Position numbers and translations under genes: made by a program. DNA of 64,000 nt from Endothia cerciana (Eukaryota > Ascomycota > Sordariomycetes > Diaporthales > Cryphonectriaceae): NCBI GenBank assembly GCA_026119935.1, contig JALRMH010000001.1, positions 558,001 through 622,000 of the forward strand. The letters are read 5' to 3'. The notes under the pieces are model-generated. The model had not been told where the DNA came from. It was given only the letters and a program-made list of their open reading frames with translations, and did not search any database. Of the stretch, positions 1-11,408 are shown one piece after another. Position 1 is the first letter of the stretch; the number at the start of each line of letters is the position of its first letter.

Positions 1-2509
1 TGCTCCTGCAAACCGGCTCATATGCCACAGCAGCCCGGGCTGACGTTGGGCAGTGACCTCACCAAGGTACACGAGAGGGCAAAAGGCACCGGCCGGCCCT
101 GTTTCATCCAACCCTGTTGGCCGGTCCGGTGTGCATACCCGCGGCCCATCGTCCTGAGGTTCGGGGCGCGAGCGCACGGTCGATTCCATCAGGAATAATG
201 AGAGATGCGATGTGTATCACTCGTGACAGACATGTCAATGGCGCCCCAGCCTAGATACATGACGGAAGACTCATAAAGTGCCCCCTCAACTTCTACACTA
301 TCATGATGGTCCTTTCTGGCCCCTCGTCGGACCTGGCATACAACGGCAAAGTGAGAATACGGGGTTCCCTGGCACATGCGATGGGCAAGCACCACGAGTG
401 TTTTATGCTGCCGCGGCGTGGCAGCGTCGATACCGAAGTCGCGGGCCCATAGGTTAACTGGGATCTGAAACCACCTTTAAGTCTCCGCCGGGGACCGGAT
501 CGGCGTGCTGGTAGCGTCAGGAAAGGGTTGGCAGCCTGGGACGGAGGCAATACCACTGGTGCTGGCGGTAGCAGAGGTAGTGGGGGAGTTAGTGAAGCAG
601 GAGGGAGGAAGGAGGAGGTCGTCGTGGCGATGGAATGAGGATAGGGACAGCAGCAGGATGGCCGTCAGGTACGAGGGCAAGGACCTCAGACAACGGCCGG
701 CGCTGATCAGACGTGCATAGAGGTCGGACTTGGGTCCATTGGAAGGGAGTCCGGCCGCGTGCAGCTGGCTTCACATGACATCCGCTCCTGTTATCTGGAA
801 AACGGGGAGCGTTGGCGGCAGAGTTGAGGGGCTTCTTTCTTGCTCGAGGCATTGTCACTGTGATGTCCGAATTCCTCGGCCTCTCAAATCATTTGCTCAT
901 GACTGCTATTATGAAGATGCAATATTGCTTGCGACGAATAGCTCTGGTCTATGAAGGCGTGGTGGGAACCTAGGTCTACGGAGGTCCCATGCAAAGCCCT
1001 CTGCAGCGGGGGGACTCAGAAATCACAGATAGCAAGTACGTAGTGTGTTGAAGCAGAACGCTGGGTCCAAGGAGACATTTCTTCACAATCCACGGAGCTA
1101 TCCCTCCCCCCCCCCCCCGCCCCAAAGCACCCATTTCACCACACACAAAGTCAGACCATGGTGTAACCGGTGGTACTCTTTCAGAACAAGCGTATCTTTT
1201 TCAACAGTAATTTCAGGAGGGAAGGGAAGCGTGACCCCTCCCAGAAGCTGACGGCATGGCTCCGATGGACTCCGTGAGATGACAAAACCTCCAGCGACAC
1301 GTCAGAACGTTGCGTCAGCAACGAGGTTGGCGACACCATACTAGAGTCTACTTTGTCCGAATCGACGTGCGACCCTCCCTCTAACTCTTCCTTTGTTTTT
1401 GATACATGTAGCTGGGGGAGGGGTTTCAGTTAGCACACCTGTCCCATACATTCCACTACGTCCATGAATATCACGAGGTGGAGGTTTCTTACTCCGATAA
1501 TGATGGCGAGGAAGGAAGACGAGTCCATCATGGCAGGCAGAGCGAACAGACAAGGAAGGGTATCAACGCCCTTAGGATCGTCACAAGATCACCTTACCCA
1601 CTTCCCACGTGCCCTCGCGGCCTTGCTTCCCCCCCCCCAGTATTAGGAATGGTAGGACGGGCAGCTAGCGCACGCGAGGCGACAGAACAGACGCACAGGC
1701 AGGGACGAAGGAGATAAGCCTCCGGGGGTACTTCTGCTACAGCTGCAACATCCGCGGCGTACTACGGGGTATTACACGCACACATATGCGGGATGATGGC
1801 AACCAAAACAAAAAAAGAAGAAAAGAAAAAAAAAGTAGTATGGTTGATAGGTACCAGGGCGGGGCGAACGTAATTTGCGGACAGCCGCGCCTCGCGCCGT
1901 CCGCCTAAAGTGCGCCTTTCCCAGCCACTAATTAGATCGGCGGCGGCTGGGATGCATGCGCGCAAGGGACCGTTGCCGTTGCCGTCTTCCTTGCCGTGTA
2001 AGCCCCCCCCCCCCCCCATCGGGATGCGGAACGAACACTGCAGCGGGAAAGGATTAGGCGCTATGAGGTGCGTACGCATGGGCGAGACCGTGTTACATTT
2101 TGACTTGTACACAGCATGCATGATCTTATCACGCCTCCCTCGCCCCCCTGCAAGTATGTGTGTACCACAGTAGTCTTCTTCTTTTGCCCTCTTACTCCTC
2201 AATACGGGTGGCCCTGGTAAATTTACACTGTGCTCTGTATGCCTTCTCTCAACCCAGGATGCAAGGCGTCTGGCGTCAGCCCCACTATGATTATTTTATT
2301 TTACATTTTCTGTCCCTCGCTGAAACCAAAGTGCTCATTACGCCCTGCGCTCATGACCAAGGATCTCGATCTGTAATCTCCGTCTTGCCATGCATGCATT
2401 TCGATGAAATACCTTTCCCACAATTCGAGTCAGTCAGCGTCGCCTTGTCTCGCCTGGTGTCACACCGGCTCTCGGTGCTATTTGCAGATGTGGACGACGA
2501 TATCTCAGC
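1..2509. other. Gene-free left end
   Basis: I see no supportable gene. The short open frames have no recognisable domain and no consistent coding character. The stretch contains C runs at 1106-1118, 1629-1638 and 2003-2017. The last few hundred bases before 2510 probably include the 3' UTR of the SFT2 gene, which reads leftwards. Confidence 0.6.
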
Positions 2510-3858
2510 TCACCCCGTCATCCAGGCAGCTGCCCTCCGAGCTCCAAATGTGGTAGCAAGGCGCAGACCGCTGGACCCCATGGGGAAGTAGCTGACGAGG
2601 TACCACAAGAGGCAGGCAATCTGGATTACCGCCGAGAACAAGGTGAGGATTGTGCTGTGTAGCTGCAGAGGCGAGCAGGACGCTCGTGTCAGCCTGATAG
2701 ACCTGGTGAAGACAACAAGGGCAGAAAGAGTGTCTGTCCTGCGCATATCCATCCGCTGGACAGGACGACAATGACTCACCCCCATGGAGAAGTAGAATGT
2801 GAGGGCGATGGATCCAAAGTATGCCGCCGTGAAGGGCAATCTAGGCCCAGACAGGAGGTGCTGGACGTAGGCCATGGGCCCCATCACAGCCGCAAAGGAC
2901 GCTAGGAACAGTGCCGATCCAAGGGTCCATCTGTCAACGAGTCAGTGAGTCAATCGCAGCCCTCAATGGAAAGCAAGCCCGAGTGATCCGGAGGAAGAGA
3001 AGAGAAGGAGCAAGTAAAACGCTTGTGCCTTGCAGGTCACCCTCGCCAGTCACCAGGCGAGGAACTGACCCCTTCGGCATGTCATGCGAGATCGACAGCG
3101 TATGCATGACGGGTGAGTGCAGGAAAACAAGCTTGTTTCCCTTCGTGAGAACGGTGCCGTTGGGTGGGCCCCGTGCGTAGGATGTACCACGGGTGTCCCG
3201 TCCCAACCAGCCTATAGCAGCGATAGGGGTGCCATCCCGGCCTATTCCCATGGCCACATGGTACAGTATGAAAATGTGACAACTTACAAGATAACGAACT
3301 TCCTGGGCCTGAGTGACAGGACCGGGAAGAGGGCAAAGCAGATAACGAAGCAGACGAGTGCGCCCAGGTTGCAGGCACCAAAGACTAGCATCCGGTCCCA
3401 TCTACTCACTGTGACGGCCCATGCAAGGGCAATAAATTAGCCTTTCGCTCTCGCTGAGAATCCCGGGTAGGTGAGCCATCAAAACGATGGCCGGAACCCC
3501 AGGGTTCGAGCCAATCATGAGGTATGGCACCCTCATGCAGCGGCCGTCCCAAGGGTTCGCGTGGCGGTATGGCCACTGCAAGGGGAACGACACTGTCTGG
3601 GGCAGCAAGGAATGCGAAGTTGTTGGTCAACTCACAAGCGAGCCACCCTTCCTCCTCCTCTCTCCTTGAGGAAGCTGGCAGCGGGGCGCCGGCGCCCTCA
3701 GTCGTGGGCAGACGCACATAGCCACGGTCACCGAAGGGGTTCAACGACTTGATCGAGGACAAGAGGCCGCTCTGCTGGGAGGTGTTGATGGGCTCATCCT
3801 CGGCGCGCCGCGACCATCCCAGGGAATTCATCTGCTCTCGGAATGATGCCGAAGCCAT
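2510..3858 (-). CDS. SFT2: SFT2-family Golgi vesicle transport membrane protein
   Basis: SFT2/Got1-family proteins are small tetra-spanning Golgi membrane proteins that assist fusion of endosome-derived vesicles with the Golgi. Four exons are read on the minus strand: 3858-3636, 3408-3288, 2930-2780 and 2662-2510, giving about 215 residues. All junctions are GT..AG and keep phase (introns of 227, 357 and 117 bp). The N-terminal cytosolic part carries the conserved block SGLLSSIKSLNPFG, followed by a Glu-rich stretch ending in GW. Four hydrophobic segments follow, including the block around MGPMAYVQHLLSGPRLPF and the end around LWYLVSYFPMGSSGLR. The start ATG (3856-3858) is the only one consistent with the family N-terminus. 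The 357 bp intron 2 is long for this window. The identification rests on strong recall of the family; the splice sites are inferred. Confidence 0.92.
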
Positions 3859-6800
3859 CTTGCCTGTGTCTCCCTTGTTTATGTCTTCCGAGCCTTCCGG
3901 GTGTTATCTCAGCCTAGTCTTTCTGAACTCCTTCCAAGTTCTTGTAAACCCCAGGACCAAGAGCTCCGCGATGGAGGTTATAGCGTCGCACAGGTGTGCC
4001 AAGCGACCCGACCACCGAGCGAGGATTATCGATAGCTCGGCTTCTTGATATCTGAAGTCGAAAGAAGGGGGGGGGGGGAGGGTGCCAGGGCCGAGCGAGG
4101 CTATTGGTTGGTATCGTTGTAGAAGGAGGGTCGTGGGAGGGAGCAGAGAACCGTTAGGGTGGGCTGGCAGGACGACAGAACAAGGCTGCGACTGCAGGGT
4201 GACCAGGTTGTGTACTGTGGAAGGTATCTATGGACCTGGGGTGGCGAGCAGGGCGAGGCGCACCACACAGTATCGAAAGTGTCAAGAGGCTTGGGGTATG
4301 ACGATGTCTCTGTGCTCTCGCGGGCTCAGGCTGTCGAGGGTCAAGTCAAACACGGAGGATTTCTGGCTGGCGCGGATCCCGGTCTCTTCGCTCGGAAAGA
4401 TCCTTCCTTTAAACAACACGACCGCAGGTTGCGCGACTGGCGACGTGGCTGAACACAAAAGGGTTCCGAGCAGCCTGGAAGTCCACGCGTATGCTGACGG
4501 GCGAGGGGCGAGGTGGGCGTAAAGTGACAGGCGATATGAGATAGCGACGGAGGGTGCTAGCTCGCGGACGTGACAGATTCCCGGGGTACGAGAGAGGGTA
4601 GCGCAGCTGGCGTGTGTGGGTGTGTGTGTGGATGTGCCTCCAGAGAGAAGTCCTAGAGCTTGCTCGGTACAGAGAGGGCAAAGCAACAAGGACGATGAAG
4701 AGACGACGTTTAGCCTTCGACCAGCGCGGATGCAACCCCTGCTCAAGAACAGTGGGCCTGGACTGCGGATCTGGCCTGCAAGTGGGGGGGGGCCGTGAGG
4801 TGCCCCGTGCCACATTGCAGCGGCACTTCACAGCTTCCAGATTCTCCGACTGGTCCTTTGGCCGGGGTGAATGGGACATCTTGTCTTGCCCTCCATCTCG
4901 CAGCAACCGCCAGCAAGGATAACCGCCCACACCGGGGACGTCGACTTCGCGACAGACCCGGTATTTCCAGCTTTGCGTGCCGTGTGGTCCTGGTATCATG
5001 ACCCTTCTTAGTGGCAGCACGATGCGGATCTTGTCTTCGCCTCTCCGGCCAAGATGGCATTTGCAACCGCCAACTTCAAAATCCCATGGCTAGGTATGCC
5101 GGAAGATGTCCGCCCCACCAGCCCTTGTTGAAGTCGACAGGCGTAGGGTCCGGAGGCGATAGTCCTCGACAGGGAATGGTCACACCCACCCACACGAACG
5201 TTCACAGCGTAGGATCGTCGACAAGACTGCATTGCCGGCCGGTGATATTATACAACGCAGGCAGCCTTCCTGCCTGGGGGGGGGGGGGAGAGGTGGGCCC
5301 CTGTTGGTTTGGCGATCAGACCTTCCTTCACGCATGATCCGGCAGGGACCTTCATTCGTGGCCTTGTCTGTCGTCTCGACGGGGTGGATATCTGCTAATG
5401 GCGACCGCAGGCCAGGAGGGACGGGGCTGAGCGCGGCGTCCATCGCGTTGCGACCCCGTATGCCTGTTTCAAGTTGCTTTTTTGGAGATCTAGGAGATCT
5501 CAGACCTGTCACCGTATCTAGGCATACTTGGTGTGTCACCACACGGCAGGGCGAGTGCGGATAAGATATCATTCATCCATCTTATGGCCGTTATTGCCGC
5601 TGGCAAAACCGTATACGACTACATGACGTAGGGCCGCTGGAGAAGGGGGGCTGTCGAAGCTGTGGGTTATTCACAGTGTGGTGTGCCTCGATGTCTTAGT
5701 TTGGGATGACTACACGAGTCACGTTGGATGCATGCTGCCCACCCTTTCCGTGCGTTCTCATATCATTCGGAAATGGACCCTGCCCTTCTTCATCTCCCTT
5801 GATGAATTACCACGAAAAATTCCCGGTGGGTATCCTGCACAGAACAACCCGTCCAGGTAGGCTTGTTACAGTGCGGGTAGATGGGGCGGTGTCGCACGTA
5901 GTATGTCGGCCCTGTCTCACACCATCACATCCGTATAGACAAGTCAGGAGACTCAAGTACTCACGTAGAGATATACATGACCTCTTCAGCAGGGAAGGGT
6001 GTCGAGATGGTGTAGAGTATATAAGTGGTGACCGCTTGCAGATACATCGAACTGCATGATGTCCAAATCAGCCCGCCACATCTTCTTCCGACTCGCATCC
6101 TGCGCCTACTCTTAAAGGGACTGGCATCCAGCCTGGCATACCTCTGGCAGATCATATAAACAGGCATCGGCCCCGGACCTCAAGACGCTTCTCTGTACCT
6201 TGCCGATCTGAAGCCTGCGCGCCGCCTCCCAAACCCCCCCCCCCCCAAATCTCGTCTCTCCCAAGTGAAGGTGAGGCCATAGTCAGGTGTCAGGTAAGAA
6301 GCCCAGCCCTCAGGTAGCCTCGACACCGTCTGGGTCCTCACGGAAGTGGATGAGGAGGAACGGTATGCTCAGTTCAGGTCACTGATCAACAGGAAGCAGG
6401 ACCATCGAGGCCAAATAACACCTCCGGAACTGCCTATACCCTCAACAAAACTTCACGAGAGCACGAAGCACCGCTGTGGCACGACGTAAGCCTGAAACAA
6501 CCCCACAGTCCAGACCAGAAGCAAGCGGCGAGACTAGGAAGAGGAAGAGGAAGAGGAAGAGCCGCCGCTGGTCGTTGAAGGGCTACTGTCAGAAGTGAAC
6601 ATATCTGATTTGACAGGGGAGAAGAGGCGGATCGCAGATCGAACAACCCCACCAATCCTACAGGAGTTGAGTGCACGACAGCTTAGCTCCATAGCCAGCG
6701 CGGACCGGTCCTGTTCGCCTTGTACATCGAGTACCGTCCACGGGCCTGTCCGACGTTTAAGCCATAGGCTTCGGATCTGACTATTTGCGACCAGGTATGA

Positions 6801-7257
6801 TGTTACTGCCCTTCACCCCCGGAGGACCACTGGGGGATGCGCGGTCAGATGAGATGAGATGGCATCTCGGGAGAGACCACAACGTTTTCCCGCACAGAAG
6901 CTGTCTGCAAGATCCATGTTGACAGAAGTCCTGCGCAGGCCGGGATCCCAGCAGACCTTCGGTTACCCATCCACGCCATCCTACTACGCACTGTCGGGGG
7001 CCGAGACATCTTTGGCCGAGATTCCAAGAGATCGAGAGCAGAACCCGCGGGGAATACAACTCCAACCGACCAACAAGCAAGAGCAAGACCGCAGGAAAGG
7101 GCCGCCTGTTTCGCCAAACGAGAATTCCGGTCGGCGTATAGGTCGGCATTGTGTCACATTCAAACATCAAAAGGTTAGTTAGCACCGGGAACAACCAGTG
7201 ACCCTCCTCCAGATTGCCCCTCCGCAGCAGCAAGATATCATAGATCCAGCGGGCGCG

Positions 7258-7263
7258 CACACA

Positions 7264-7316
<53 letters not shown>
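7258..7316. repeat. (CA)n microsatellite
   Basis: About 59 bp of nearly uninterrupted CA dinucleotides with a single A-T interruption near 7270, directly followed by a short C run. It lies in non-coding sequence 1.9 kb upstream of the bHLH start codon. It could be length-polymorphic between strains. Confidence 0.97.
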
Positions 7317-7318
<2 letters not shown>

Positions 7319-7819
7319 CCTTGCACTGCAACACTGGACCAGCCTATACCAAATCCACACCCTCATCCACCAGCCCTCGTATGCCCTCGTACCGGTTATC
7401 CTATCGAACCCCGCTGACACCATCAGTAGTCAACTGGTCGGCGTACCCTGCCTGCCCGTCCAGATACCATACATAGTACGTCCATACACGGCCATCCGGC
7501 CAGCAACAGCCTCGCCTCGCTCCCTTCAGTGGGTTGAGACATCTCGGACCCGTGGCCCAGCCATCATCCTCCCCATTCTTGCAAAGGGAAAAGGATCGGA
7601 CCCGCTCCCCGCATCTCCGGACTGGAGGAAGAGAACAAGACCCTCTCTGCCCAGTCTGTTCCCGCCGTAGCCTTCGGGAATTCCTCCGGCGCTAGATCAA
7701 TCCAGGTATTATTGATCCACAGTCCCCGGAGTCAATCACACAAGGTCGGCGGCGCTGACCAGATCGCGCGCACAGTGCCTTACCATCCACAGTACGATAG
7801 TACATATAGTACTATAGTA

Positions 7820-7853
7820 CCCCCCCCCCCTCACCACCACCACCACCACCACC
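7820..7853. repeat. C11 run followed by (CAC)n
   Basis: Eleven consecutive C residues (7820-7830) are followed by T and about seven CAC units. The run immediately follows a 12-bp perfect palindrome of the TATAGTACTATA type at 7805-7816. Confidence 0.95.
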
Positions 7854-8419
7854 AACAACCCTCGCTGTGGCCCTCCAGGACCCCTCAAGAACCCCCCCAG
7901 CATTTCACCTCACCTTCTCCAGGTCCTGGGCAGGTTGACAAGTGACCCGCTCCTAACCCAACCCACAGCGCCAAGGGCAGATCTGGACTCAAGCTGAAAA
8001 GGGAGCTCGTGTCCCCTACGCCCAATCGCAAGCCCACGTCTCACTCTCCCACCCAACCAACCCAGCTCGACCTGGCCGTCACTCCCCAATACCACACATA
8101 CTCTGTTCGGACATCTGCCCTATCCGCGGGTCTATATCTACCACCCCACCGCGCGCTTTTCAACCCAATATTTCCTGTACGGGCTCCTTCCAAGGCTAGG
8201 ACTGGCGGCTGAGAGGCTCCCTCTACTAGTTACCTGAGCCATCCCGGCGAGCGGTTTGTCCCAGTTCCCGCCCGCCACAGGAGCGGTTCAACCCAACCAA
8301 ACCAAACCAGGCCCCAGGAAGTTTCTCCAGATCGAAAGATCGACCGGCCTCCTCCCCGCCTCGACCTGACTCGCATCTTCACACACTCGACCCCGTCAAA
8401 GATCGAGGACTCACAGGCT

Positions 8420-8447
8420 CTCACTCCCAATTCCGCCCCCACTCGTC

Positions 8448-8478
<31 letters not shown>

Positions 8479-9204
8479 TCGTCTTCCTCGCCGTTCGAAC
8501 CGAGTCCAGGATCGCACCCGGCGTCATCACAACTCTGGTCGCACCAGCTCCACGGCCGTTGGTGTTGGTTCGCATTTTCTCTGCCTAAATTGGCCGACCG
8601 TCCCGAGCGCAGTCGCCCGCCAAGCCCCACTAAGATTCCATACGAGGAACAGCCTCAAAAGAAGTCCATGGCATACTGCTGAGCTGTCACATCGATTCCA
8701 CTCCCCAGAACTCCCCCATACTCTCCTCTCAGAACAGTAAGAGGCTCCCGTCTTCCCTTCTCGTCGCCCTCCCTTCTCGTTCCCGCGCCCCCCCCCCCCC
8801 CAAAAAAAAAACAACCACCCACGCTCACATCATAGAGGGTGAGACTTTGTCGGGAGTGCCGGCTTCTAATATCCCCGGTTTCGCTGACCGCAACTTGGTG
8901 CGGCGCTCCTTCTTCTTGCTCTCGGGTTACCTGGGCCCCTCTTCAACCTTCCTGCAGCCGGGCCTCAGACCTCCACACGGCTCATTGTCGGCCGACCTCA
9001 GTCGTGCTGCGTGCCCAGAGCTGACCTGTCGCTTCCAAACAGGCTTTCCGCGACATCACAGACCTTGCGATAACCAGAAGACAAGGCGGCGCGTTCCTCC
9101 CCAGGCGTATCGTCCCTTTGAGTCATCCACTCGACTCAGGGCGACCTAGACTGAGACTGGTTCCAATTCAGCACCCCTTCCACCGGACCATTTTGCAATC
9201 AGCC
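8420..9204 (+). promoter_or_regulatory. Pyrimidine-rich promoter/5' leader of the bHLH gene
   Basis: The top strand is strikingly C/T rich here. It contains a (CT)13 microsatellite at 8448-8474, a C14 run followed by an A tract at 8788-8810, and many short CTTC/CCTTC blocks. Pyrimidine-rich tracts just upstream of the transcription start are common in filamentous-fungal promoters. No TATA box is evident. Several GT..AG pairs would allow a 5'-UTR intron, but none can be chosen from sequence alone. Confidence 0.5.
8448..8474. repeat. (CT)n microsatellite
   Basis: 27 bp of perfect CT dinucleotide repeat in the pyrimidine-rich region upstream of the bHLH gene. Confidence 0.97.
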
Positions 9205-10758
9205 ATGGCCCAACAGGCCTTCGGCCACTTCGGTGGCGGCCACGGCAGCGGCAACATAAACCCAAACGAGCTGAACTTCAACCAAGGCTTTCAGAATAAC
9301 TTTGGTGGAAACTCGAACAGCCAGACCAATGCCTTCTCCAGCGGGTCGGCAGTCTTCGGCGATGACGAGCTTCTGGAGGGTCTGGGAAGCCCGACGGAGG
9401 CACCCTCTGGCATGCAAGGCCATGACTTCGGCGGGATGAGCGAGATGAACATGAACTACAACCAGAGCGGTGGCGTGTACAACTCCCGTCCGAGTATCGA
9501 CCAACAACATATGCCTGGCTTCTCAAACACGCCCGACGGCGATCCGATTCAGAGTCCCTTCGTGTCGAGTGTGCCACACTACCAATCAATCCACGCGCCA
9601 CAGTTCCACACGCCAATGTCCTATGGCGGCTCGCCCATCGCCGAGGGCCTTTCCAAGGACCCGAACGACCCGAACTTCATGCAGGCGCGACAGAGACTCC
9701 AAGCACAGGCCATGCAGCGCAAGGCCTCCAACGCGAGAAGCCCGCTCACGCCCAAGATAGGTGCTCTAGGCCTGTCGATGGGATCTCAGGATGGCTTTGG
9801 TGCCCAGCCCATACGGGCCGGCGGGCCTCACCACAACAAGGCACCGTCTGGACACTGGGCGCACACACCGAATAGCATGACTTCGTTCCCAGGTTCCGGC
9901 CTGTCTTCGCCGCTCCAAACGGAACTCCACAGCGCTCAGATCAACGGCTTCCTGATGAAGGGCACGTCTATGCCCACTAAGCTTGGCCAGGGCAATGCCT
10001 TGTCATCGCAACAGGAAGCCAAGAAGAAGCGCAGGAGGGAGTCCCACAACCTTGTCGAGAGGCGGAGGCGGGACAACATCAACGAGAGGATCCAGGATCT
10101 CAGCAAGCTGGTCCCCACCCACAGACTGGAGGACGAGAAGATCCGCAAGATGATCACAAATGGCACGCCGATGTCTCCCACCCTGACGGGTAACTCGAAT
10201 CCGGGCTCAGCAACGTCCGGACTGGCAGGCCCAGGTGCAAGACGGGCGGCCAATGGCACCACTGGGAACATCACCACTGGTCTTCCAATGGAGGACAAGG
10301 ATAAGGGGCCCAACAAAGGCGACATCCTGAACGGCGCCGTGAGCTGGACTCGCGACCTCATGTGGATGCTGCAGACCAAGATCCAGCAGCAGGAGGAGCT
10401 CGTCAACGCACTCCAGGAACTCGGTGGCCAGGCTCCCTTCGACATCACAGAGGACGAGAAGAGAATGCAGACGGAGCTTCTCGAGGCCATGGCCAAGAAC
10501 GAGCTGTCGGATTTCACCTACTCGCGAACATCGGGAACTGGCCTGAGAGTTCCAAACCACACCGACTACAAGGGAGAGCCACTCAACGGCACGAACCACA
10601 GCAACGAGATGAACTCCATCAGCCCGGAGGGCGACGGCAATGGCCACTTCAGCAACGATGCTCTTGATGGCAATGCCTTTTGGGATGATGACGGAGAGGA
10701 CATCAAGTTCAACCGCGCAAGCTTCGATGAGGAGGACGAGTTCATGGAGATGTCCTGA
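9205..10758 (+). CDS. bHLH transcription factor with a long inserted loop
   Basis: A single-exon frame of about 517 residues. The start at 9205 is the first in-frame ATG; the open frame extends upstream only through a non-ATG codon. Residues 1-270 are low-complexity and rich in Gly, Asn, Gln and Ser, as in fungal activation regions. A nuclear-localisation-like run of Lys and Arg precedes the DNA-binding basic region at about 275-300 (ESHNLVERRRRDNINERI), which has the His-Glu-Arg pattern of E-box binders. The Arg after ERR, rather than Tyr, argues against an SREBP. Helix 1 ends near LSKLVP. Helix 2 (KGDILNGAVSWTRDL) comes only at about 371-390, so the loop is about 65-70 residues. A Gln/Glu-rich possible leucine zipper follows. 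The acidic C-terminus ends in DEEDEFMEMS. The closest types I recognise are the USF/MiT/Rtg3-like fungal factors. Targets are unknown. Confidence 0.9.
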   Translation: MAQQAFGHFGGGHGSGNINPNELNFNQGFQNNFGGNSNSQTNAFSSGSAVFGDDELLEGLGSPTEAPSGMQGHDFGGMSEMNMNYNQSGGVYNSRPSIDQQHMPGFSNTPDGDPIQSPFVSSVPHYQSIHAPQFHTPMSYGGSPIAEGLSKDPNDPNFMQARQRLQAQAMQRKASNARSPLTPKIGALGLSMGSQDGFGAQPIRAGGPHHNKAPSGHWAHTPNSMTSFPGSGLSSPLQTELHSAQINGFLMKGTSMPTKLGQGNALSSQQEAKKKRRRESHNLVERRRRDNINERIQDLSKLVPTHRLEDEKIRKMITNGTPMSPTLTGNSNPGSATSGLAGPGARRAANGTTGNITTGLPMEDKDKGPNKGDILNGAVSWTRDLMWMLQTKIQQQEELVNALQELGGQAPFDITEDEKRMQTELLEAMAKNELSDFTYSRTSGTGLRVPNHTDYKGEPLNGTNHSNEMNSISPEGDGNGHFSNDALDGNAFWDDDGEDIKFNRASFDEEDEFMEMS

Positions 10759-11408
10759 GCCCCCCTTGGCGGGCCTCTCCATTCACCTTCCGCTCATCGC
10801 CCTCGCGCCTCGTTATCGCGTTCGGAATTGATGGTCATCAAGGGCTCCATTGTCTGATCCGGGCAGTCTTCCATCCTTATGGTTCCAGGAGTTGCTACGT
10901 GCGTGGTTCTCTTTTGTCACACTACCTGGTCCAGTTTACAATCCTTGCTTCTGCATACTTAGGTTGGCGGACCTTGAGGCCTGTGTGGGAGGTGACACAG
11001 CGGCGTTCCGTATCATCATTTTTATTTTTATTTTTCGAATTCGCGAGAGATACCTCATCCCCCCCCCCCCCAGCTCGGGGGACCACGATTTACAGTACAC
11101 GAGTGGAATCGGCCTTCGGAGTCACGGGTTCAACTATCACACCTGAGCTTTCAATGCTTTTTCCTTTGTGCAGTTTAGGGAGGGCGGCTATTCTGTTTTT
11201 ACCCAGCATAGTTAGGTTTTGTCTGTTCCTGTCCTACACAATGATACCTAAGTGGATTTCGAGATGGGGAGGATAGGGTTTCTGTTATTTTCATAGGATC
11301 CGCACGCAGTTGCTGGACGGAGTAGTCATCCGCATTCGTTAGTCTATAGTAATCCACCAATCTTTCCAGGGCATCCTCCACTGTTTGACCTGTAGGCTCA
11401 GCACCTGG
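10759..11408. other. Convergent 3' region of the bHLH and NPR3 genes
   Basis: 650 bp between two converging stop codons, presumably both 3' UTRs. It holds a T-rich block near 11019-11037, a C13 run at 11059-11071, and no coding signal. Confidence 0.7.

Larger units (their letters stand above)
3859..9204. other. Long gene-free interval between SFT2 and the bHLH gene
   Basis: No gene is supported. The left end holds the SFT2 promoter, and the right end (from roughly 7.3 kb) is probably promoter and 5' leader of the bHLH gene. It contains G runs at 4067-4078 and 5276-5288, C runs at 6234-6246, 7820-7830 and 8788-8801, a GGAAGA-type repeat near 6537-6561, a long CA repeat, a CAC repeat and a CT repeat. 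Open frames over the CA repeat encode only repeat-derived Val/Cys or Thr/His runs. Confidence 0.6.

Noticed and set aside
3495..3520. B-box-like GGTTCGAGCC inside SFT2 intron 1
   Set aside because: No T-stem complementarity and no cloverleaf around it.
6781..7423. Open frames containing long Cys-Val or Thr-His runs
   Set aside because: They are translations of the (CA)n microsatellite on both strands and have no other protein features.
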